Source: an uncultured bacterium
GTDB lineage: Bacteria; Cyanobacteriota; Vampirovibrionia; Gastranaerophilales; Gastranaerophilaceae
Length of the DNA stretch: 20,437 nucleotides
Direction: 5' to 3'
Assembly: GCA_900547155.1 (NCBI GenBank)
Contig: URFH01000038.1
Span: 1-20,437 of the forward strand
The notes under the pieces are model-generated. The model saw only the letters and a list, made by a program, of their open reading frames with translations. It was not told where the DNA came from and ran no database searches. Shown in pieces: positions 14,956 through 20,437 of the stretch (position 1 is its first letter; each line of letters opens with the position of its first letter). The position numbers were made by a program, and so were the translations under genes.

Positions 14956-15785
14956 TGAAAGTTCTTGTTACAGGCGCAAAAGGCATGCTGGGGCAGGATT
15001 TGTGCCCTATGCTTGAGGATGACGGCTATGAAGTAATCGAAACTGATGCGGATTCGATGGATATTACCGATTCCGGAAAAGTTCTGGCTGTTTTTGAGGC
15101 GCAAAAGCCTGATTTTGTAATCCATTGCGCTGCATACACGAATGTTGACAAAGCAGAAGAGGATTTTGATACTGCGCTTTTGATTAACGAAAAAGGCACG
15201 GAAAATGTTGCAATTGCTGCTGCAAAAGCTGATATTCCGATGGTTTATATCAGCACGGATTATGTTTTTGACGGAAATGCAAAAACTCCTTACAAACCCG
15301 GCGATAAAACCAATCCTGTGGACAATTACGGGCTTGCAAAGCTAAAAGGCGAAGAGGCCGTACAAAAACATTGCAAAAAGTACTATATAACCCGCACAAG
15401 CTGGCTTTACGGGCACCATGGAAAGAATTTTGTGGAAACAATGATTGCATTGTCGAAAAAAATGCCCGAAGTCCGTGTCGTCGATGACCAAATCGGCTGC
15501 CCCACGTGGACAGTTGCGCTGGCTGACGCAATTATCGGTCTGCTCGATGAAGAAGCGGAATATGGAATTTATCACATTTGCGGAAGCGGAAAAACAAGCT
15601 GGTACGGCTTTACAAAGGAAATTTTTAAGCTTGCGGGAGTAAAAACACCCGTTCTCCCCGTAACTACGGCAGAATTTCCCAGACCGGCCAAGCGCCCTGC
15701 GTATTCTGTCATGGAAAATGACGGAATCTGCCCTGATTGGAAAGTATCACTAAAACAATATATGGAATTACGCGAAGATGACTAA
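14955..15785 (+). CDS. rfbD: dTDP-4-dehydrorhamnose reductase
   Basis: RmlD-type NAD(P)H-dependent reductase that makes dTDP-L-rhamnose, the last step of the pathway. The 276-aa product has TGAKGMLGQ (6-14) for the nucleotide, [14 protein letters not shown] (57-70), and STDYVFDG (100-107). The active-site pair Tyr125/Lys129 lies in NYGLAK, and RTSWLYG and DDQIGCPTW further on are family signatures. It starts on the overlapping TAATG with rfbB and ends overlapping rfbA by 8 nt. No mutation of key residues is seen. Confidence 0.96.
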   Translation: MKVLVTGAKGMLGQDLCPMLEDDGYEVIETDADSMDITDSGKVLAVFEAQKPDFVIHCAAYTNVDKAEEDFDTALLINEKGTENVAIAAAKADIPMVYISTDYVFDGNAKTPYKPGDKTNPVDNYGLAKLKGEEAVQKHCKKYYITRTSWLYGHHGKNFVETMIALSKKMPEVRVVDDQIGCPTWTVALADAIIGLLDEEAEYGIYHICGSGKTSWYGFTKEIFKLAGVKTPVLPVTTAEFPRPAKRPAYSVMENDGICPDWKVSLKQYMELREDD

Positions 15786-16653
15786 AAAAACTAAAGGTAT
15801 TGTGCTTGCCGGCGGTTCCGGCACACGTCTGTATCCCTCTACAATGACTGTTTCCAAGCAGCTTTTGCCTGTTTATGACAAACCGATGATTTATCACCCT
15901 GTTTCTGTGCTTATGCTGGCAGGAATCCGTGATATTCTTATTATTTCGACGCCCGAAGACACTCCGAAGTTTGAAAAACTGCTCGGTGACGGCTCAAATC
16001 TCGGTGTTCATTTTGAATACGCTGTTCAGCCCTCTCCTGACGGGCTTGCGCAGGCTTTTATTATCGGAGAAAAGTTCATTGGCGATGATAATGCCGCACT
16101 TGTGCTCGGGGACAATATTTTTTACGGCATGGGCTTTTCAAGCATTCTTAAAAACGCTTCTGAGCGCGGCGACGGGGCGACTGTCTTTGCTTATCAGGTA
16201 AAAGACCCTGAAAGATTCGGCGTTGTTGATTTTGATGAAAATAAAAAGGCGCTTTCAATCGAAGAAAAGCCGAAAAACCCGAAATCCAACTACGCAGTAA
16301 CAGGTTTGTATTTTTATGATAACAAAGTCGTTGAATACGCAAAATCCTTGAAACCATCGGCCCGCGGGGAGCTTGAGATTACTGATTTGAACAATATTTA
16401 TCTCAAAAATGACAATTTGCATGTTGAAGTGCTCGGCAGAGGCTTTGCATGGCTTGACACCGGTACTCATGACGCGCTTTTGCAGGCAAGCTCTTATGTT
16501 CAGACGATTGAGAACAATCAGGGCATAAAAATTGCCTGTCTTGAAGAAGTTGCGTGGCGCATGGGCTTTATTGACAAAGAAACTATCCGCGAGAATGCCG
16601 CAAAATACAAAAACAGCAACTATTATCAATATATTTTGCGAATAACCGAATAA
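15778..16653 (+). CDS. rfbA: glucose-1-phosphate thymidylyltransferase
   Basis: RmlA-type nucleotidyltransferase (dTTP + glucose 1-phosphate to dTDP-glucose), first step of the rhamnose pathway although last in the operon. The 291-aa length is typical. The nucleotide-binding signature [13 protein letters not shown] (10-22) is followed by [24 protein letters not shown]. Later come LGDNIFYG, the substrate segment [16 protein letters not shown] and [14 protein letters not shown]. Its start lies inside the end of rfbD, with only a weak ribosome site, so it probably depends on coupling. With rfbC, B and D it completes the route from glucose 1-phosphate to dTDP-L-rhamnose; the glycosyltransferases that use it lie outside this window. 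Confidence 0.97.
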   Translation: MTKKTKGIVLAGGSGTRLYPSTMTVSKQLLPVYDKPMIYHPVSVLMLAGIRDILIISTPEDTPKFEKLLGDGSNLGVHFEYAVQPSPDGLAQAFIIGEKFIGDDNAALVLGDNIFYGMGFSSILKNASERGDGATVFAYQVKDPERFGVVDFDENKKALSIEEKPKNPKSNYAVTGLYFYDNKVVEYAKSLKPSARGELEITDLNNIYLKNDNLHVEVLGRGFAWLDTGTHDALLQASSYVQTIENNQGIKIACLEEVAWRMGFIDKETIRENAAKYKNSNYYQYILRITE

Positions 16654-16660
16654 AGCCTGT

Positions 16661-16702
16661 CATTCACCCTCTCCGATGGGAGAGGGGCGGGGGTGAGGGC
16701 TG
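16661..16702. repeat. GC-rich palindromic dispersed repeat
   Basis: CCCTCTCC (16667-16674), GATG, GGAGAGGG (16679-16686) is a perfect 8-bp hairpin. It is flanked by CATTCA and by a GC-rich GGCGGGGGTGAGGGC tail. Its architecture is that of the heads of the 1483-1704 repeats. No T-run follows, so it is not a standard terminator, although it is the only hairpin near the end of rfbA. Confidence 0.55.
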
Positions 16703-16720
16703 GTTTTGTTGAGTTTTGGC

Positions 16721-16841
16721 GCAGAAAGCAGGGAGGCTTCTTTGGAGTGACTATGGAGGAGGCTCGAAAAGCGGGAATTAAGTAAAACAACATTGCATGC
16801 CGGGGGAATCGGAACGGAAAAGAAGCCTCCCTGCTTTCTGC
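16721..16841. repeat. 121-bp element bounded by 23-bp perfect inverted repeats
   Basis: Bases 16721-16743 and 16819-16841 are exact reverse complements over 23 bp (core AGCAGGGAGGCTTC / GAAGCCTCCCTGCT), separated by 75 bp. The left arm and adjoining interior contain the 15-bp motif that recurs at 6836-6850. There is no open frame long enough for a transposase. It could be a miniature inverted-repeat element, a long-stem RNA or a regulatory cruciform. The 288-bp gap 16654-16941 holds only this and the hairpin at 16667. Confidence 0.75.
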
Positions 16842-16941
16842 TTTGGATATTTGGAAATGTTTTTTGTTCAAATCACTTGCTTTTCTTAGTACAGGGGCGG
16901 GTTTGTTTCTGGTATGATGTTTTTAGAGAGGGAATTTGAAC

Positions 16942-18162
16942 ATGAATGAAATAATTGAGGCGGCGGAAGCGAAAGTTGCTGCGCAGTTTAAAAGAGTTGA
17001 TAAAATCAAAGAATATAATCAGGAAAAAGTCCTGAACGCTTTTCAAAAGTACAAAATCGGGCTTGAACACTTTGCGTCGGTCAGCGGATACGGGCATGAC
17101 GATATGGGGCGGGAGGCTCTGGACAATGTTTTTGCTGAGGTTTTCAAAACCGAAGCCGCTGTTGTCAGAAATCATTTTGTTTCAGGCACGCATGCGATTG
17201 CTTGCGCTTTGTTCGGGAATTTGAGGTACGGGGAAAAACTTGTTTCCGTTGTCGGAACGCCTTATGACACAATGGAAGAAGTTATCGGCACAAGAGGAAA
17301 TAAACGGGCTTCTTTGATGGGGCATGGGGTTTTGTATGAGGAAATTCCATTGAAAGACGAAACTTATGTGGATTTTGAGCTTTTGGAAAAGAAAATCGAC
17401 AAATCCGTAAATATGGTCACAATCCAGCGCTCGCGCGGCTATTCCCTGCGAAAATCACTGGATATTGCGACCACAAAAAAGGTTATTGATATTGTAAAAT
17501 CCAAAAATCCCGATTGTATCTGCTTTATTGACAACTGCTACTGCGAATTCGTCGAGGAGCAGGAACCCCTTGAAATAGGAGCGGATTTGATTGCCGGTTC
17601 TTTGATAAAAAACCCGGGCGGAGGGATTGTTGAGGCTGGCGGTTATATTGCCGGTAAAAAAGAGTATGTTGAGCAGGCTGCAATGCGCCTAACCGCCCCC
17701 GGAATCGGCGCTGAGGGCGGTGCTATGCTCAATCAGCTGCGATTGATTTATCAGGGGCTGTTTATGGCACCCTCGATTGTGGCAGAGGCCGTGAAAGGCT
17801 CTATTCTTGCCTCTCAGGTGTTTGAGGATATCGGTTTTGTGTCAACACCAAAGCCCGAGGAACCCAGATGTGACCTGATTCAAACAATAAAATTCGGTGC
17901 ACCCGGGCCGTTGATGGCTTTTTGTAAGGCTTTGCAGTATTATTCGCCGGTTGAGTCTTATTTGACGCCGATTCCGGATGAGGTGCCCGGTTATGATGAT
18001 AAATTGATTATGGCAGGCGGAAGTTTTATTGAGGGGTCAACGATTGAGCTCTCCGCTGACGGCCCGATGCGCCCGCCTTACGCTGCATACATGCAGGGCG
18101 GCTTGAATTATGCGCATGTGAAGATTGCTCTGAACGGGATTTTGAAAGAGCTGGGAATTTAA
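16942..18162 (+). CDS. YnbB-like PLP enzyme (methionine gamma-lyase family)
   Basis: Fold-type I pyridoxal-phosphate protein of 406 aa, of the 'aluminium resistance / methionine gamma-lyase family' (YnbB type). Recognisable segments are FASVSGYGHDDMGREALDNVFAEVF, VRNHFVSGTHAIACALFGNLRYGEKLVSVVGTPYDTMEEVIG, CFIDNCYCEFVEEQEP and GSLIKNPGGGIVEAGGYIAG. The last contains the expected PLP-binding Lys (about Lys223). The true reaction of this family is poorly known; it probably lyses or transfers on a sulfur amino acid or related substrate. The ATG at 16942 is chosen over TTG at 16936; AGAGAGGG (16925-16932) could serve either. It is monocistronic between two non-coding gaps. An 8-bp inverted repeat (GCTTTTTC/GAAAAAGC, 18163-18193) follows the stop but lacks a T-run. 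Confidence 0.9.
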   Translation: MNEIIEAAEAKVAAQFKRVDKIKEYNQEKVLNAFQKYKIGLEHFASVSGYGHDDMGREALDNVFAEVFKTEAAVVRNHFVSGTHAIACALFGNLRYGEKLVSVVGTPYDTMEEVIGTRGNKRASLMGHGVLYEEIPLKDETYVDFELLEKKIDKSVNMVTIQRSRGYSLRKSLDIATTKKVIDIVKSKNPDCICFIDNCYCEFVEEQEPLEIGADLIAGSLIKNPGGGIVEAGGYIAGKKEYVEQAAMRLTAPGIGAEGGAMLNQLRLIYQGLFMAPSIVAEAVKGSILASQVFEDIGFVSTPKPEEPRCDLIQTIKFGAPGPLMAFCKALQYYSPVESYLTPIPDEVPGYDDKLIMAGGSFIEGSTIELSADGPMRPPYAAYMQGGLNYAHVKIALNGILKELGI

Positions 18163-18231
18163 GCTTTTTCATCAATTTCTGGTAGGAAAAAGCAGTAGTT
18201 CATTCGGGTTGTGTTCGTTTGCTAAAATTTA

Positions 18232-18240
18232 TGCTAATTT
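18232..18240 (+). promoter_or_regulatory. candidate -10 of the binding-protein gene, leaderless geometry
   Basis: TGC followed by TAATTT (18235-18240) matches an extended TGN-TANNNT -10. It is followed by ATTATT and the ATG at 18247. No ribosome-binding site is present and no clear -35 is seen. Confidence 0.35.
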
Positions 18241-18246
18241 ATTATT

Positions 18247-20091
18247 ATGAAAAAAAGAACACTGCTAATTACTGTAATCCTATTTGTTGTCATAGTGCTT
18301 GCGAGCTGTATCCGCGCGGATAAGCCCGAAGCAGATAAAACTGCGGTAAAATCCACCCAAAATCAAGAGGATTCTTTTACCCCAAAACCTGTTGAGCTGA
18401 AAACCATTGACGGAACCGATTTTCTGCTTTCCAGAAGCCCTGCCGGAAAGTACGGCGGGACAATGGTCGTCAGCACTATCGGCGAGGGGCCGAAAACTTT
18501 CAACTCATGGAATTCAAAAGATGCAACTTCAAGCGTTGCAAGCGATATAATGTTTGAAAGCCTTGTTACAACTGACCCTTATACCGGTGAAGTCATCCCG
18601 AGGCTGGCAAAAACCATTAAAACAATGCCGGACAAAAAAACTTATTTGATAACTCTTAGAAAAGGGCTGAAATGGTCGGACGGAAAAGAAATCACCGCTG
18701 ATGACGTCGAATATACCTGGAATACGCTGGTTTTTGGCGGTTACGGAAACACGAGCACGCGTGACGCGATGTATATTGACGGTGAGTTGCCGAAAGTGAC
18801 GAAAATTGATAAATATACCGTGAAATTCGTCACGCCAAAGCCGTTTTCACCTTTTTTGCGGCAAATTAGCGTGCCGGTTGCCCCGAAACATGTGCTCAAA
18901 CCTGTTTCTGACAAGGGTAAACGCGCTTTTGATTCTTTCTGGGGGCCATCAACCCCGCCGGAGGATTTTGTTGTGAGCGGGGCGTTCAAACTCAAGGAAT
19001 ATGTGCCTGCGCAGCGCATTGTGTATGAGCGAAATCCGAATTATGCGATGATTGATGAAAAAGGGCAGCGGCTGCCTTATTTGGACAAATATATTATCTT
19101 GATTGTGGGCGATTTGAATAATGAGCTTTTGAAATTTAAGTCAAAAGAGCTCGATGTAGTGTCGCTTCGCGGGGCAAATGTGTCGATTTTTAAGGAAAAA
19201 GAGAAAAATTCCGATTACAAAATCTACAATCTCGGGCCGGATACGGGCACGATGTATTTCGGGTTCAATCTCAACACCCGCAAGAATGACAAGGGAAAAT
19301 ATTACGTAAATCCCATTAAACAAAAGTGGTTCGGGGATATAAATTTCAGAAGTGCGGTTGATTATGCGATTGACCGTGAAAATATGGTTTTTAACGTTGC
19401 GAATGGCGTTGGGGCGCCGCTTTTCACGCCCGAGGCGCTTTCTTCGATTTATTTGAACGAAAAAGTTGCCAAAGGTCATCCGCAAGATGTTGAAAAAGCC
19501 CGTGAACTACTTAAAAAATCAGGATTTTACTGGGATAAAAACAACAAGCTTTTTGACAAAGACGGAAACAGGGTGGAATTTGACCTTTACACAAATGCAG
19601 GGAACACTGAGCGAGAATCTCTGGGCGTTATGGTTAAACAGGATTTGGAAGACCTCGGTATGAGCGTGAATTTCAAGCCAGTTGAGTTCAACACGCTTGT
19701 GAACCGTCTGACGAACACTCTTGATTGGGATGTTGTGATTATGGGCTTTACGGGCAATCCTCTGGAGCCATACAGCGGAAAAAATGTCTGGCAATCCAAC
19801 GGTTCGCTTCATTTGTTCAACATGAGGCATTCTGAAAGTGATAATAAGAATATTTTTGCATGGGAGCGCAGGCTTAATGAAATTTTTGACAAAGCGGCAG
19901 TGGAATTGGATTTTGACAGGCGCCGTGCGCTTTATGAGGAGTATCAGCAGCTGATTTATGACATGAAGCCCATGATTTATCTTTATTCGCCCATCAGGAT
20001 AACCGCAATTCGCAAAAAGTTCGGAAACATCCACCCCACGGAGCTTGGCGGCGTTACGCACAATCTTGAAGAAATTTACATTAAGAAATAA
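18247..20091 (+). CDS. ABC transporter substrate-binding lipoprotein, peptide type
   Basis: Family-5 extracellular solute-binding protein (OppA/DppA type), 614 aa. It captures peptides or similar solutes outside the inner membrane and hands them to an ABC importer. The N-terminus is a lipoprotein signal with lipobox LASC (Cys21). A charged linker of about 45 residues precedes the binding domain. Family features are RLAKTIKTMPDKKTYLITLRKGLKWSDGKEITADDVEYTWNTLV, FRSAVDYAIDRENMVFNVANGVGAPLFTP and the closing IYDMKPMIYLYSPIRITAIRKKFGN. The full length is present. No permease or ATPase gene follows before the window ends; a tandem repeat array follows instead, so the importer must be encoded beyond it or elsewhere. 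The start at 18247 lacks a ribosome-binding site. Confidence 0.92.
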   Translation: MKKRTLLITVILFVVIVLASCIRADKPEADKTAVKSTQNQEDSFTPKPVELKTIDGTDFLLSRSPAGKYGGTMVVSTIGEGPKTFNSWNSKDATSSVASDIMFESLVTTDPYTGEVIPRLAKTIKTMPDKKTYLITLRKGLKWSDGKEITADDVEYTWNTLVFGGYGNTSTRDAMYIDGELPKVTKIDKYTVKFVTPKPFSPFLRQISVPVAPKHVLKPVSDKGKRAFDSFWGPSTPPEDFVVSGAFKLKEYVPAQRIVYERNPNYAMIDEKGQRLPYLDKYIILIVGDLNNELLKFKSKELDVVSLRGANVSIFKEKEKNSDYKIYNLGPDTGTMYFGFNLNTRKNDKGKYYVNPIKQKWFGDINFRSAVDYAIDRENMVFNVANGVGAPLFTPEALSSIYLNEKVAKGHPQDVEKARELLKKSGFYWDKNNKLFDKDGNRVEFDLYTNAGNTERESLGVMVKQDLEDLGMSVNFKPVEFNTLVNRLTNTLDWDVVIMGFTGNPLEPYSGKNVWQSNGSLHLFNMRHSESDNKNIFAWERRLNEIFDKAAVELDFDRRRALYEEYQQLIYDMKPMIYLYSPIRITAIRKKFGNIHPTELGGVTHNLEEIYIKK

Positions 20092-20147
20092 GACTTGAAA
20101 AACGGATTTCTTTTGTTTAAAATGAATAAGCAATTAAGCCTTATATT

Positions 20148-20437
20148 GAGGGGGTAGCTGCGCTAGTCCCGAAGATAAGAAGACTTTGAAAATTGAATAA
20201 AATGCAAAAAATCGGGACGTAGCAAGGACTCCGCGAGCACGATTAAGTATCGTGCGAGAAGGAGGGGCTAGCTGCGCTAGTCCCGAAGATAAGAAGACTT
20301 TGAAAATTGAATAAAATGCAAAAAATCGGGACGTAGCAAGGACTCCGCGAGCACGATTAAGTATCGTGCGAGAAGGAGGGGCTAGCTGCGCTAGTCCCGA
20401 AGATAAGAAGACTTTGAAAATTGAATAAAATGCAAAA
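20148..20437 (+). repeat. 114-bp perfect tandem repeat array, continuing past the edge
   Basis: Units run 20157-20270, 20271-20384 and 20385-20437 (cut by the window end). Every comparable base is identical; the only difference is G/C at 20154 versus 20268 in the left border. Each unit can fold into two hairpins. The first pairs GCTAGTCCCGA (20162-20172) with TCGGGAC-G-TAGC (20212-20223), with one bulged G and a 39-nt A-rich loop. The second pairs GCACGAT (20237-20243) with ATCGTGC (20249-20255), inside an outer CTCC/GGAG pair (20229-20232, 20261-20264). Both plus-strand frames beyond 20 codons are closed; one minus-strand frame is open but has no start codon. Strand is given as plus only because the structures are described that way. 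The 56 bp from the preceding stop to the array show no terminator. Confidence 0.9.

Noticed and set aside
18163..18193. Terminator after the PLP lyase gene
   Set aside because: GCTTTTTC/GAAAAAGC is an 8-bp AT-rich stem with a 15-nt loop and no T-run after it.
20148..20437. Minus-strand open frame through the 114-bp array, a 38-residue repeat ending GLAQLPPQYKA
   Set aside because: The period is a multiple of three, so any stop-free frame in one unit stays open throughout. A single 38-codon unit is easily open by chance. There is no ATG, GTG or TTG in frame inside the window.
20148..20437. CRISPR array
   Set aside because: The units are identical along their whole 114-bp length with no variable spacers, and no cas genes are nearby.

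Overview
The window is a stretch of chromosome from an anaerobic, fermentative bacterium with an outer membrane. The anaerobe call rests on a full-length pyruvate:ferredoxin oxidoreductase. The outer-membrane call rests on an OmpH/Skp-type periplasmic protein, a GmhA-type sugar isomerase and a complete dTDP-L-rhamnose operon. Small YlxR, a YnbB-type PLP enzyme, GTG/TTG starts and many small secreted orphan proteins fit a gut non-photosynthetic cyanobacterial relative (Melainabacteria/Vampirovibrionia, Gastranaerophilales-like). That placement is inference from gene content, not shown by a marker gene.

Layout. 1-215: non-coding, with degenerate palindromic repeats. 216-1445: hisS (+). 1446-1764: two diverged copies of a dispersed repeat; the second runs into the 3' end of ogt. 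1765-2996 (-): mmcQ-like gene and ogt, overlapping ATGA. 3085-3489 (-): orphan ORF. 3542-3614 (-): tRNA-Thr(CGU), whose 3' end has a degenerate copy just downstream. 3658-4596 (-) and 4644-5210 (+): a divergent pair of secreted proteins. 5207-6723 (-): divergent purD translationally coupled to ylxR. 7028-10561 (+): nifJ, ending at a strong terminator. 10688-11521 (+): secreted metzincin protease. 11603-11746 (+): tiny ORF. 11743-13274 (-): coiled-coil secreted protein, OmpH/Skp, GmhA. 13414-16653 (+): rfbCBDA. 16654-16941: dispersed repeats, including a 23-bp perfect inverted repeat. 16942-18162 (+): YnbB-like PLP lyase. 18247-20091 (+): oligopeptide-type binding lipoprotein. 20148-20437: perfect 114-bp tandem array running off the right edge.

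How the genes work together. OmpH, GmhA, the coiled-coil protein and rfbCBDA form a cell-envelope block around one divergent promoter region: nucleotide-sugar supply for a rhamnose-containing surface polymer, plus periplasmic proteins. NifJ supplies acetyl-CoA and reduced ferredoxin. The rest is housekeeping (hisS, purD, ylxR, tRNA) and DNA repair (ogt).

The strongest unexplained signals are: (1) the perfect 114-bp tandem array, in which each unit can fold into two hairpins; (2) the 121-bp inverted-repeat element at 16721-16841, part of whose sequence recurs upstream of nifJ; (3) three genes without a Shine-Dalgarno sequence that all carry a TANNNT box exactly 6 nt before the ATG, suggesting leaderless mRNAs; (4) a PurD that has lost several of the family's signature loops; and (5) a possible integration scar at the tRNA-Thr 3' end.
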